Part shown: positions 34,392 through 43,509 of the stretch, in pieces
Layout: each line of letters begins with the position of its first letter
How positions within the stretch are numbered: the first letter of the stretch is position 1
NCBI GenBank assembly: GCA_964538625.1
Contig: CAZIGH010000017.1
Span: 21,954-85,953 of the forward strand
Origin: JAEUHM01 sp964538625
Lineage (GTDB): Bacteria; Verrucomicrobiota; Verrucomicrobiia; Verrucomicrobiales; Verrucomicrobiaceae
Reading direction: 5' to 3'
DNA length: 64,000 nucleotides
Made by a program: the position numbers and the translations under genes
The notes under the pieces: generated by a model
What the model was told of the DNA's origin: nothing
Databases searched by the model: none
The model's input: only the letters and a program-made list of their open reading frames with translations

Positions 34392-35978
34392 TCAGTTTTT
34401 GATTTCCTCGCCGGCGGCAGTGGTGATGACCACCTGCTCACGTTTGAACGTGGGGTCAGTGCGGAAGGTGAGGCGTGCTTCAAACCGACGCTCCAGGTCC
34501 ACGAGGAGGTTGCCATCCTCACTGCGAAGGCGCTGCATGACGTCGGGGTGCACGTTGACGACGAGGCTTTTGTGATCTGGCCTGCCGCGTCCTAGGATGG
34601 CGGAGAGTCGGCGCTGGATTTCGACGCTCATGGTGAGAGGGGTCTTCACTTGGCCGTGGCCATTGCACTCAGGGCATGGCTCAAAGAGCGCGGTGTTGAG
34701 GCTGTCGTTCAGGCGCTGGCGGGTCATTTCCATGAGGCCAAACTGGGAGATGGGCAGCACTTGGGTCTTTGCCTTGTCACGCTTCACGCCATCCAGCATG
34801 TGTTTGTAAACGGCTTGTTGATCCCGGCGGCTTTTCATATCGATGAAGTCCACCACGATGAGACCACCCATGTTGCGGAGACGGAGTTGCCTCGCCACTT
34901 CAGCCGCCGCTTCCAGGTTGGTTTCCAGAATCAGTTTTTCGACATCTTTGTGCCCTTTGTTGCGGCCAGTATTGACGTCGATGGCCACTAGGGCTTCCGT
35001 CTGGTCGATGACGATGTAGCCTCCGCACGGCAGCCACACCTGACGGTAAAAGGCATTGTCGATCTGGTTCTGAATGAGATAGGCATCGAAGATGGAGCCG
35101 GGGCCCTGGAAGTAGGTAATGCGGCGCTTGGCGCGCTTGGAGATGGCGGCTGCCATTTCCTGCATGCGCTCCACCGTTTCCTTGTCGTCGCAGGCGACTT
35201 CATCCACTTCGTCGGTGAGGAAGTCCCGCACGGTGCGCTCGATGACGTCTGGCTCCTGGAAGCAGCAGACGGGTGCGTTTTTGTTGTCTCGGACCTCCAC
35301 GATGTCATTCCATTGCTCGATGAGAATGCTGAGATCTCGCACGATGTGGCGGGCGCGTTTGCCAATGGCCTCTGTGCGCATGATGACGCCCATGCCCTCT
35401 GGAAGATCGAGCTTTTCGAGAATGTCGCGCAGTCTGGCCCGTTCCTTGGGGTCCTCTACCTTGCGGGAGATGCCGAACTGGTCGTTAAGCGGCATGAGTA
35501 CTAGGAGGCGTCCTGCCAGCGAGATATTGGTGGTGACGCGGGGTCCTTTGTTGCCGATGGGGCCCTTGGTCACCTGAACCATGATCTCGGAGCCTACGGG
35601 GTAGAGGGTGGGGATGTCTTTGGCCTCGATCTTCTTTTTCTTACTGCCTCCTTTGCCGCGTCGCACTTCTTCAAAGCCTGACTCGATGGCGGCGGGTATG
35701 GCGTCCCAGAAGTGGAGGAAGGCATTCTTCTCGAAACCAATGTCCACGAACATGGCCTTGAGTCCCTGCTCGATGTTTTTGACACGACCTTTATAGACGC
35801 TGCCGATGAGGGTCTGCTGCCCTACGCGCTCGATGGTGTATTCCTCAAGCCGCCCGCTGTCGAGCAGGGCTACGCGGTTCTCGAGGGCCTCGCAGTTGAT
35901 GACGATGCGGGTGCCGCTTTTGATGTCTTTCTTGCCGGTGAAGAACTCTTTCAATCGCTTAACGAAACTTAATGCCAT
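34392..35978 (-). CDS. rng: ribonuclease E/G family endoribonuclease
   Basis: 528 aa. An S1 domain (about 50-130) begins IGSVYKGRVKNIEQGLKAMFVDIG and is split by a Lys-rich insert GKGGSKKKKIEAKD. The catalytic metal Asp residues are in ALVAIDVNTGRNKG and LIVVDFIDM, and the Zn-link is CPECNGHG. It has no long RNase E scaffold tail, so it is closer to RNase G, which matures 16S rRNA and cuts mRNA. Its position after mreBCD-mrdA recalls the mre-rng neighbourhood of proteobacteria. Confidence 0.92.
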   Translation of the reverse strand: MALSFVKRLKEFFTGKKDIKSGTRIVINCEALENRVALLDSGRLEEYTIERVGQQTLIGSVYKGRVKNIEQGLKAMFVDIGFEKNAFLHFWDAIPAAIESGFEEVRRGKGGSKKKKIEAKDIPTLYPVGSEIMVQVTKGPIGNKGPRVTTNISLAGRLLVLMPLNDQFGISRKVEDPKERARLRDILEKLDLPEGMGVIMRTEAIGKRARHIVRDLSILIEQWNDIVEVRDNKNAPVCCFQEPDVIERTVRDFLTDEVDEVACDDKETVERMQEMAAAISKRAKRRITYFQGPGSIFDAYLIQNQIDNAFYRQVWLPCGGYIVIDQTEALVAIDVNTGRNKGHKDVEKLILETNLEAAAEVARQLRLRNMGGLIVVDFIDMKSRRDQQAVYKHMLDGVKRDKAKTQVLPISQFGLMEMTRQRLNDSLNTALFEPCPECNGHGQVKTPLTMSVEIQRRLSAILGRGRPDHKSLVVNVHPDVMQRLRSEDGNLLVDLERRFEARLTFRTDPTFKREQVVITTAAGEEIKN

Positions 35979-36017
35979 GGTTGGGTGGTTGGTGGGTAAA
36001 TGGTTGGTGCCACAAGG

Positions 36018-38261
36018 TCAGTCTCTGCGGAAGAAGCGCTGGAGGAAGTTGCGGCGTTCGGGTGGGGGAGGAGGAGGGGGTGGGGGAGCGGCGGCCGCCT
36101 TGGCCTTGGGCGTGGAACGTGCGGCACCTTTTCGGCGTATCATGGACTCATCCACGCGCATCTGGCTCTGCTCAGACTGAACCTGCTCCACACCACCGCC
36201 TGCGTTGCCGGTGTCCGCATCGTCATCGGAGGCCACGATGAGCGGACCGGTGTCGGGAAAGGTGACGCGCTCGACGAAGTTGAAGTTGCCAGCCACTTCC
36301 TTGGTGGGTGCGATGGCCACTTGGTAGCCTTTGTCTAGCGCGAGTGCCTGCTCGATGACGCGACGGGCGATGGGCGCGGCGCAGGAGCCGCCGCGATAGC
36401 CGCCCTGAACAAGGGCACACACGGCGAAACGGGGATTCTGGAATGGAGCAAAGCTGATGAACCAGGTGTTATTGTCCTTCACCTTCACTTTTCCATTCAT
36501 GCGCCAAGCTTCGGCTGTGCCGGTCTTTCCAGCCAGTTCGATACCGTCAATCTTGGCCCCACGCGCCGTGCCTGCCTCGCCGTGCACTACTTTCCACATG
36601 CCTTTGCGAACGAGTTCCACCTCCTTGGCCTCTATGCCTTCAGCCAGCAAGTCTCCGCTGAGCTGTGGGAGTTGCTCATGCACTACGGTGTCTCCGTTGG
36701 TCACGCGCTTGAGGAAGTGCGGAATGAACGCCTTGCCACCATTGGCCACGGTGGCCGTGACGGATGCCATTTGCAGGGGCGTGGTCATGACATAACCTTG
36801 ACCGATGGAGGTGTTCGCCGTGAGGCCTTGGCTGCGCCAGTTCTCTTGGGGGCGATTGGTTTGCATCCAGCGTTTGGAGGGCAGGATACCAGTGGACTCG
36901 TCATCCAGCTCAATGCCGGTTTTGCGTCCGAGGCCAAGGATATTGCCGATTTTTCCGATGGCTTCGATGCCGGCACTGTTGCCGTAGTCAAAGAAGTAAA
37001 CGTTGCAGGAGCGCATGATGCCATCCACGAGATTGAGGGTGCCATGAGTGCCCATGCAGCGCATCTGGGTGCCTGAGTACGTGCGGCTGCCACCACAGCT
37101 GAAGGTGCGGCCCTGGACGCCGGCGGCGCAACCTGCCAGCGCTATGGGTATCTTATAGATGGAGCCGGGCACGTAAGCTCCCACGGCACGGTTGAAGAGG
37201 GGGTTTACTTTGTTGTCGAGATAGGCCTTGTAATCCTCCCACCTGATCTGCGGCACGAACTTGTTGGGGTTGTAAGAGGGCACGGATGCCATGGCCAAGA
37301 CCTCACCGGATGAGGGATCAATGACCACGACGGCTCCGCGTCCGATGCCAGACTCCCGCAGGGCGCGCTCGGCGATCATTTGAATGCGGACGTCCAGAGT
37401 GAGGGAGACATCGTTGCCCTTCCGGGGGGGCACGTATTTCTCCTCGATCTCTCCCACGTAGGCACCCTTTTCGTTGCGCCGCATGACGCGCATTCCAGGG
37501 ACGCCGCGCAGATAGGCGTCGAAGGACTTTTCCACGCCGGTCATGCCGAAGTCATCACCCACGTAGTAATCCCACTCGGCCCTCTCTTCTTTGGATGCGC
37601 GGGATTCATCTGGCAGGCGGACGTAGCCCAGGACATGGCAGGCCAGCGAGTCATAGAGATACTGCCTGACCGGGCGCACCTCAGGGAAGACACCGGGAAG
37701 CTGGAGGTTGTTCTCAGCGAAGCGGCTAAACTCTTCGAAACTCAGGTCTGTGCGGTACACCCAGGGTACGGCACCGCCTGGATTGGAGCGGTAGTGAATG
37801 CGGAGCTTCTCAGTCTCTTCTGCGTCGTAATCCTCACGCGCTAGCCCCATAGCCTTCAAGGGCTGGATGACGAGTTCATCCAGGATGGCCACGATGTCCG
37901 TCTCGGTGCGCTCGCGGATGAATCCGTTGTCTTTGATCTGGTAGTGGTGCTTTGGAAGTTCGCGCTCCTTGGGGTCAGCCTTGAGGCGCAGCTGGCGCTT
38001 CTTTTCCTCCACGACGTCGTAAAGGTTGATACGCACCTCAAAGGAAGCCTTGTTGCTGGCTAGCACGATGCCGTTGCGGTCCTTGATCTCGCCACGGACG
38101 CCAGGGACGCGGGCCTTGAGCTCCTGCTCGCCTGGCACGCGTTTGACGAAGTCCTCATGTTTCTCGATCTGAAGGTAGTGGAGGCGATACACGAGTGCCA
38201 CGAAGCAGGCGAGCACCACCAGGCTGAAGAAGTAGAGTCTAAACTTGTATTTAACGACCAT
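36018..38261 (-). CDS. mrdA: penicillin-binding protein 2 (elongasome transpeptidase)
   Basis: 747 aa, anchored by one N-terminal helix (YFFSLVVLACFVALVYRL) with the periplasmic dimerisation domain (LASNKASFEVRINLYD) before the transpeptidase domain. Active-site motifs are YVPGSIYKIP (SxxK), MRSCNVYFFDYG (SxN) and ELAGKTGTAEAW (KTG). It cross-links lateral-wall peptidoglycan with MreB, C and D. The C-terminal ~60 residues are an unusual Lys/Arg/Ala-rich tail with a run of ten prolines before RRNFLQRFFRRD, making it ~100 residues longer than typical PBP2. Its start overlaps the end of mreD by 11 bp. rodA is not adjacent. Confidence 0.95.
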   Translation of the reverse strand: MVVKYKFRLYFFSLVVLACFVALVYRLHYLQIEKHEDFVKRVPGEQELKARVPGVRGEIKDRNGIVLASNKASFEVRINLYDVVEEKKRQLRLKADPKERELPKHHYQIKDNGFIRERTETDIVAILDELVIQPLKAMGLAREDYDAEETEKLRIHYRSNPGGAVPWVYRTDLSFEEFSRFAENNLQLPGVFPEVRPVRQYLYDSLACHVLGYVRLPDESRASKEERAEWDYYVGDDFGMTGVEKSFDAYLRGVPGMRVMRRNEKGAYVGEIEEKYVPPRKGNDVSLTLDVRIQMIAERALRESGIGRGAVVVIDPSSGEVLAMASVPSYNPNKFVPQIRWEDYKAYLDNKVNPLFNRAVGAYVPGSIYKIPIALAGCAAGVQGRTFSCGGSRTYSGTQMRCMGTHGTLNLVDGIMRSCNVYFFDYGNSAGIEAIGKIGNILGLGRKTGIELDDESTGILPSKRWMQTNRPQENWRSQGLTANTSIGQGYVMTTPLQMASVTATVANGGKAFIPHFLKRVTNGDTVVHEQLPQLSGDLLAEGIEAKEVELVRKGMWKVVHGEAGTARGAKIDGIELAGKTGTAEAWRMNGKVKVKDNNTWFISFAPFQNPRFAVCALVQGGYRGGSCAAPIARRVIEQALALDKGYQVAIAPTKEVAGNFNFVERVTFPDTGPLIVASDDDADTGNAGGGVEQVQSEQSQMRVDESMIRRKGAARSTPKAKAAAAPPPPPPPPPERRNFLQRFFRRD

Positions 38262-38880
38262 CCAATCTCGACCGAAGCCCCTCGTATTTGATTTCGTAGT
38301 TCGTCACCTTTGCCAGCATGTGTAGCACCAGAAAGATTACTGGCGCGGCCAGCATGGCCAGCAGTGTGTCAGTGATCAGTTTCGACAACACGTCGAACTG
38401 GAAGAAAATTTCGCCCCGCAAGAAGGTGAGCAGCAGATACTGTGCGGTGAGCCACAGTGCAGTGACCACTCCCACCATTAACACCGGGAGCTCCCAGCGT
38501 ACCCTTTTGAACAGCGGACGAATGCCCTGCATGATGGTGCCTATGACGCCGAACATGAGGATGGACATGCCGAAGCGCAGATCCATGCCGGCGGACATGG
38601 CCGCGTTGTAGCCGGCTCCGGTAGAGGTGACGCCAAAGCCCGCTACTGCCTCAGCTATGGAGTCTGGAGTGGTCACCACCAGGTAGCGTGCGTCCCACAT
38701 AAAACCGGCCATAAAGGCGAGTATGAGCATGACGGGGAAGGGCACTGCCACGGCGGCTGAAAAGAAGAACACTGGAGCAAGGAAAAGCCTGGCGTGTTGT
38801 GCGATGGAGATAGCGGGCATGAACTCCTCCACGACAAAGGCGCACACCATGAAGATGATCACAATCAGGTTGAAAAGCAT
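38251..38880 (-). CDS. mreD: rod shape-determining protein MreD-like
   Basis: 209 aa integral membrane protein with about five to six hydrophobic helices, including LIVIIFMVCAFVVEEF, LFLAPVFFFSAAVAVPFPVM and VIFLVLHMLA. Sequence alone is weakly conserved, but position and topology between mreC and mrdA make the assignment firm. MreD is a membrane partner of the elongation machinery. The start has a recognisable AGGAG about 10 bases upstream, within the end of mreC's spacer. The gene overlaps mrdA by 11 bp. Confidence 0.85.
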   Translation of the reverse strand: MLFNLIVIIFMVCAFVVEEFMPAISIAQHARLFLAPVFFFSAAVAVPFPVMLILAFMAGFMWDARYLVVTTPDSIAEAVAGFGVTSTGAGYNAAMSAGMDLRFGMSILMFGVIGTIMQGIRPLFKRVRWELPVLMVGVVTALWLTAQYLLLTFLRGEIFFQFDVLSKLITDTLLAMLAAPVIFLVLHMLAKVTNYEIKYEGLRSRLDGR

Positions 38881-38892
38881 GGCGTGTTGCTC

Positions 38893-39702
38893 CTACTCGG
38901 TTCGTCGCGGAAGGACAAAGACGTCTTCCACGATGGAGAAGTCCACGGCGGATTCCACCACGGCCTCTCCTGAGATTTCACCGTTCTCAAAGCGCTTCAC
39001 CTTGCCGAGAAGCACCCCTGGCGGGAACACCCGTCCGTCGCCCGTGGAATAGACACTGGCCCCTGTAACGATGGGTGCGTTTCGGCTCAGAAACCGGAGT
39101 CTCAGGTCCGGCCTTGCATCAAGCCCTGCCCGCTGTCCGCTGAGGATGCCGCGCTCGCGCGTGCCTTCCACGCTAGCGGCGACTTGGCAGGTCTCGTCCG
39201 TAAGGAGGGTGACCTCTGCCATCTGTGGCGCTACGCGAAACACTTTGCCTACGAGGCCTACATCCGTGATGACTGGGCTGTCCACCTGAATGCCGTCGTT
39301 CTCACCCTTGTCGATGACGAGTGTGTTCCACCATGTGGAAGCCGTGCGTTTCATCACTCGTGCAGCCACTAGGTTTTTGAACGGCGCATTCTCCTTGTAA
39401 CCTACAAGACGCCGCAGTTTGTTGTTTTCGGCAAGCAGATCGTCATGACGCTGCGTGGTGATGCGCAGCTTTTGCACTTCCAGACGCAGCCGCTCGTTCT
39501 CACGCATGAGTTCTCGAGGGTCCACGTTCGGAGACATGACTTCCTTTGTGGTGGAACTCATGGTGGAGCTGGCATGGATGAACGGCGCAAAGATGCTCAT
39601 CACCTTGCCCTGAATGGAGCGTGTGGTCTCCGTATCCAGTAACAGGACTGCTGCGCCGCCGGTGAGAAACACCGCGAAGGCGATGATGTTGAACGTCTTC
39701 AT
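38893..39702 (-). CDS. mreC: rod shape-determining protein MreC
   Basis: 269 aa. One N-terminal helix (IIAFAVFLTGGAAVLLL) followed by a coiled coil (RELMRENERLRLEVQKLRIT), then two small beta domains. WNTLVIDKGENDGIQVDSPVI, GLVGKVFRVAPQMAEVTLLT and SVYSTGDGRVFPPGVLLG are the conserved MreC core motifs. It forms periplasmic filaments that activate PBP2. 73 bp separate it from mreB and only 12 bp from mreD. Confidence 0.95.
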   Translation of the reverse strand: MKTFNIIAFAVFLTGGAAVLLLDTETTRSIQGKVMSIFAPFIHASSTMSSTTKEVMSPNVDPRELMRENERLRLEVQKLRITTQRHDDLLAENNKLRRLVGYKENAPFKNLVAARVMKRTASTWWNTLVIDKGENDGIQVDSPVITDVGLVGKVFRVAPQMAEVTLLTDETCQVAASVEGTRERGILSGQRAGLDARPDLRLRFLSRNAPIVTGASVYSTGDGRVFPPGVLLGKVKRFENGEISGEAVVESAVDFSIVEDVFVLPRRTE

Positions 39703-39775
39703 CAGTTCCGTTTTGAAACCCTAACAGTGAAGTGCAACCTGAATGAATACACTGTTGGCAGGTTTGCGGTGAGGA

Positions 39776-40804
39776 CTAGACATCGGTGGTGCCCACTTTG
39801 CGCAGGAACTCAAGTTCGCTCAGCACACGACCGGTGCCCTCCGCCACCGCGCTTAGGGGATCCTCCGCTACGTGTACCGGCAGGGCTGTCTCTTCCTGGA
39901 GCAGCTTGTCCAGCCCGCGCAGAAGGGCACCGCCACCTGCGAGCATGATGCCGCGGTCCACCAAGTCAGCAGCGAGCTCCGGAGGGCAGCGCTCAAGCGT
40001 GGTGCGTACTGCGTCGATGATGGTATTCAGCGGCTCCAGCATGGCCTCACGCACTTCTTGGCTGGTGATGGTGATGGTCTTTGGCAGGCCGGCTACCATG
40101 TCACGGCCCTTCACCTCCATGGTGGTCTCCTTGCCCAATGGAAAGGCAGAGCCAATGCGCAGCTTGATCTCTTCTGCCGTGCGCTCACCGATCGTGAGGT
40201 TGTAAGCGCGCTTCATGTAGTTAATGACGGCCTCGTCTAGCTCATCACCTGCCACGCGGACGCTCCGTGCATAGACGATGCCGCTGAGTGAGATGATGGC
40301 CACTTCCGTGGTGCCGCCACCGATGTCCACAATCATGTTACCAGCGGGTTCCTGCACCGGGAGACCCACGCCAATCGCCGCCGCCATAGGTTCTTCCATG
40401 AGATGTACCTCCCGCGCTCCGGCCGCTTCCGCAGACTCTTTCACCGCACGCTTCTCCACTTCAGTGATGCCGGATGGCACCGCTATGACCACGCGCGGAC
40501 GCACCATGGCGCGACGGGTGTGAACTTTTTTGATGAAGTGACGCAGCATGGCCTCCGTCACGCGAAAGTCCGCGATGACGCCATCCTTTAGCGGACGAAT
40601 GGCACGGATGCCGCCCGGCGTGCGCCCGAGCATCCGCTTGGCGTCGTCACCGACGGCCACCACTTCATTGCTGATCTCTTTCACCGCCACCACAGACGGT
40701 TCACGCAGAACGATCCCGTGATCTTTTACATAGACCAAGGTATTCGCCGTGCCGAGATCGATACCAATATCATTCGAAACAAAACCAAAAAGACGTCCAA
40801 ACAT
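39776..40804 (-). CDS. mreB: rod shape-determining protein MreB (bacterial actin)
   Basis: 342 aa. Actin-fold nucleotide motifs are NDIGIDLGTANTLVYVKD (phosphate 1), MIVDIGGGTTEVAIISLSG (phosphate 2) and GIMLAGGGALLRGLDKLL (adenosine). VAVPSGITEVEKRAV and HLMEEPMAAAIG are also typical. It forms membrane-associated filaments that direct lateral wall synthesis, so the cells are probably rod-shaped. It is the first gene of the mreBCD-mrdA-rng-thyA run and has a striking pyrimidine-rich leader without a Shine-Dalgarno sequence. Confidence 0.98.
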   Translation of the reverse strand: MFGRLFGFVSNDIGIDLGTANTLVYVKDHGIVLREPSVVAVKEISNEVVAVGDDAKRMLGRTPGGIRAIRPLKDGVIADFRVTEAMLRHFIKKVHTRRAMVRPRVVIAVPSGITEVEKRAVKESAEAAGAREVHLMEEPMAAAIGVGLPVQEPAGNMIVDIGGGTTEVAIISLSGIVYARSVRVAGDELDEAVINYMKRAYNLTIGERTAEEIKLRIGSAFPLGKETTMEVKGRDMVAGLPKTITITSQEVREAMLEPLNTIIDAVRTTLERCPPELAADLVDRGIMLAGGGALLRGLDKLLQEETALPVHVAEDPLSAVAEGTGRVLSELEFLRKVGTTDV

Positions 40805-40855
40805 GGGGAAAACGAAGAAGAGAAAAGGGTTGGAAAGGGAGGGAAAAAAAGAAAG
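40805..40855 (-). promoter_or_regulatory. polypyrimidine 5' leader of mreB
   Basis: The 51 bases directly before the mreB ATG are 48 pyrimidines on the coding strand (only three purines). There is no purine-rich ribosome-binding site. Such a tract could bind ribosomal protein S1; this is inference. Confidence 0.6.
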
Positions 40856-41021
40856 TCGAGGCGGATCACGGACCTTTGCTCGCTCTCGAAAACTCTCGCT
40901 TTTTTAAGAATCACAAGAATCAGAAAAGGCTCTGACCCACCATTTGGTCGATGCTAATCCCCCGCCGATAGAGAATCAAGGAGTCTTTTCCCCGCTGATT
41001 CTATCTACTGGCTATGGTATT

Positions 41022-42086
41022 TCAGTTGCTCCGAGGCTTCAACTCTGCGCTTTCCACTTCGAAAACCTGACCCTCCGGGCATGACTGAATCCAGTCCCCT
41101 CCGGTAGTCGTGATGATGCGTTGGGAGCCAGGGGGGAGGTTCTCCATGAGCAGGGTCCGGCGCCTAGCATCCAGTTCACCGAAGACATCATCCAGCAGCA
41201 TGAGCGGGGGTGCTCCCTTTTTGGACTCTAGGACGCGAGCCTGCGCTAGTTTCAGTGCCAGCGAAATGGAGCGCTGTTGCCCCTCCGAGGCGAATGACGC
41301 CGCATCTCTGCCGTTCAAGATGAGCCTGACATCATCTCGGTGAGGTCCGCAGGCTGAGGTGCGGGTGCGATCTTCCTGCGAACGCTGCTGAGCCAACGCG
41401 TCAAAGAGGGACTCACCCTCCCAGCCCTTCTCAAATACTGCCTCTACGCGCTCACTGCCGCCGCTAAGCGCTGAAAGAGATGCTTCTGCATGAGGCAGAA
41501 GGGCGGCAAGCAAAGCTGCACGATGTGCTTGGATGACGTGCGCATGTTCTTCCATGACTCGCGCGTAAGCGTCTGCCTGTCGCCAGTTGACGACGGCGTC
41601 TCGCTTGAGCGTGTAGTTCCGCGAGCGCAGTGCTTTGTCATAGGAGCGCAGTGCCTCAAGGTAGCCTGGCTCTGACTGACCTGCTGTGAAATCCAGGTAT
41701 CGCCGCCTGCACTCCGCGCCGCCGCGCAGCAGATTCATGTCTGAATAATCCATCCACACCACTGGGAGGGAACTGGCCAGGTAATCTGCACCGCGTGCGC
41801 ATACCGCGCCGTCCAGTGCCAGACGGCGTTGAGAGGCTGTGAAGGCATGACGCATCTGGCAGCCGCGCAGTTTACCCTCCACCACGGCGGTGTTCGCCTC
41901 GTGCCGGATCAGTTCCGTCCGCACCGTGGTGCGCGGAGATTGCAGCCGCAACAAGATGCAGACCGCCTCGAGCAGGGAAGTCTTTCCCTGTGCATTGCGC
42001 CCCATCAGCACCGTCGTCCCAGGGTGCAGCTCCATGTGTGCCTCTGTAAAGCAGCGAAAGTCCCTCACCGTGATCCATTTCAACAT
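41022..42086 (-). CDS. recF: DNA replication and repair protein RecF
   Basis: 354 aa. SMC-like ATPase: Walker A is LMGRNAQGKTSLLEAV, the signature region is SEGQQRSISLALKLAQARVL, and Walker B is PLMLLDDVFGELDARR. ITVRDFRCF at the N-terminus is typical. RecF helps load RecA at gapped DNA. dnaA, dnaN and gyrB, its frequent neighbours, are not in this window. Divergent from hisS with a 72-bp shared upstream region. Confidence 0.95.
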   Translation of the reverse strand: MLKWITVRDFRCFTEAHMELHPGTTVLMGRNAQGKTSLLEAVCILLRLQSPRTTVRTELIRHEANTAVVEGKLRGCQMRHAFTASQRRLALDGAVCARGADYLASSLPVVWMDYSDMNLLRGGAECRRRYLDFTAGQSEPGYLEALRSYDKALRSRNYTLKRDAVVNWRQADAYARVMEEHAHVIQAHRAALLAALLPHAEASLSALSGGSERVEAVFEKGWEGESLFDALAQQRSQEDRTRTSACGPHRDDVRLILNGRDAASFASEGQQRSISLALKLAQARVLESKKGAPPLMLLDDVFGELDARRRTLLMENLPPGSQRIITTTGGDWIQSCPEGQVFEVESAELKPRSN

Positions 42087-42158
42087 CGCTGCGTCTTAAC
42101 CGAACTAGATTTTCGAGATTGAAGCCCGGCTGCTTGGCGGCACCTTGCCCGCTCCATC

Positions 42159-43469
42159 ATGGCAGCGTTCAAAACAGTCAAAGGCTTCCGCGACTTCTTC
42201 CCCGAAGACATCGCTCTGCGCAACTACATCTTCGACACCTGGCGAAAAGTCTCCCGCCGCTACAACTTCGTCGAATACGAAGCACCCGTCGTCGAGTCCA
42301 CTGACCTCTATCGGAAGAAAAGCGGAGACGAGATCACAGGCCAGCTTTTTTGTTTCCGGGACAAGGCGGAACGGGAACTCTCCCTGAGGCCCGAGGTTAC
42401 GCCTTCACTCGCACGTATGGCCACCGCGAGGCATCGGGACTTCCGCAAGCCGCTGAAGTGGTTTCAAATAGGCTCCTGCTTCCGCTATGAAGAGCCGCAA
42501 GAGGGACGCAGCCGCGAGTTCATCCAGTTCAATGCAGACATCATCGGCGACAACAACATCGCCGCAGATGCCGAACTCGTCGCCATGGCCATCGACGTCA
42601 TGAGAGAGTTCGGTGCCACGCGCGAAGACTTTGCCATCCGCCTCAGCACGCGCACCCTGTGGACCGAGTTCCTCCAGAGTCACGCCATCCCCGCAGACAA
42701 GACGGGAGCATTCCTTCAGATCATCGACAAGATCGAACGTGCTAGAGCCGAGGAGACCGAGGCCAAACTCTCCGCGCTGGGCCTATCCACCGGCGTCGTC
42801 CGTGCCTTCATGGACACCGCAGATGAGAGCCACCCAGCCTTTGCTGAACTGCGCGCCAACCTCGTCGCCCGCAGCATGTGGGATTACGTCCGCATTGATG
42901 CCACCATCGTACGCGGACTTGCCTACTATACCGGTACTGTGTTCGAAGTCTTTGATCTCAAGCACGGCCTCCGCGCCGTCGCAGGCGGCGGACGCTATGA
43001 TCAGCTCTGCGCCCTCATGAGCAACGGCTCCGTGGATCTTCCTGCGGCAGGCTTTGCCATGGGTGACGTTGTCCTTGGTATCCTGCTGAAGCGCCTTCCC
43101 GGAGCCCAGTTCAAGCTCATCGACGCCATGAACGCCACCTTCAGCATCGACGCTGCCGTTATCGTGGCCGATGAAGCGCAACGCGCCCACGCACTTGCCG
43201 CTGTGCAGGCTCTGCGTGAGGCTGGTTTGCGCATCGACTACAGCTTTACTCCGGCGAAGATGAACAAGCAGTTCCAAAACGCCGAGGCGCAAAAAGCCCG
43301 CGCCGCCATCATCTTCGGCAGCGAATATCCGCAAGTCGCCATCAAGGACCTAGCCAACCGCAGGCAGACCATGGTGGCCGCAGAAGACCTGAAGACGGAA
43401 ACGCTTGCCCTGCTCGCCACCCCGGCACATGGCCCGCTGCTTGCAGGTGAGACGGGTGGGCAGTCTTGA
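42159..43469 (+). CDS. hisS: histidyl-tRNA synthetase
   Basis: 436 aa class II synthetase. Motif 1 region is VEYEAPVVESTDLY, motif 2 is CFRYEEPQEGRSREFIQFNADIIG, HisA is IVRGLAYYTGTVFEVFD, HisB is RAVAGGGRYDQL, and motif 3 is around AAGFAMGDVVLGIL. The C-terminal anticodon domain (about 340-430) ends in a short polar tail. The start is the ATG at 42159, preceded by a C/U-rich leader without Shine-Dalgarno. Confidence 0.97.
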   Translation: MAAFKTVKGFRDFFPEDIALRNYIFDTWRKVSRRYNFVEYEAPVVESTDLYRKKSGDEITGQLFCFRDKAERELSLRPEVTPSLARMATARHRDFRKPLKWFQIGSCFRYEEPQEGRSREFIQFNADIIGDNNIAADAELVAMAIDVMREFGATREDFAIRLSTRTLWTEFLQSHAIPADKTGAFLQIIDKIERARAEETEAKLSALGLSTGVVRAFMDTADESHPAFAELRANLVARSMWDYVRIDATIVRGLAYYTGTVFEVFDLKHGLRAVAGGGRYDQLCALMSNGSVDLPAAGFAMGDVVLGILLKRLPGAQFKLIDAMNATFSIDAAVIVADEAQRAHALAAVQALREAGLRIDYSFTPAKMNKQFQNAEAQKARAAIIFGSEYPQVAIKDLANRRQTMVAAEDLKTETLALLATPAHGPLLAGETGGQS

Positions 43470-43509
43470 GCGTTATCGGCAGCGTTCGCGGGCAGAACTA
43501 GGCGAACAC

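Noticed and set aside
40856..41021. Promoter or terminator in the recF-mreB spacer
   Set aside because: The sequence shows AT-rich patches and mirror-like CTCGCTCTCG repeats, but no convincing -35/-10 pair or stem-loop.
43484..43507. GTTCGC/GCGAAC inverted repeat between hisS and the convergent sulfatase as a terminator
   Set aside because: Only six pairs with a 12-nt loop and no T-run; too weak to call.
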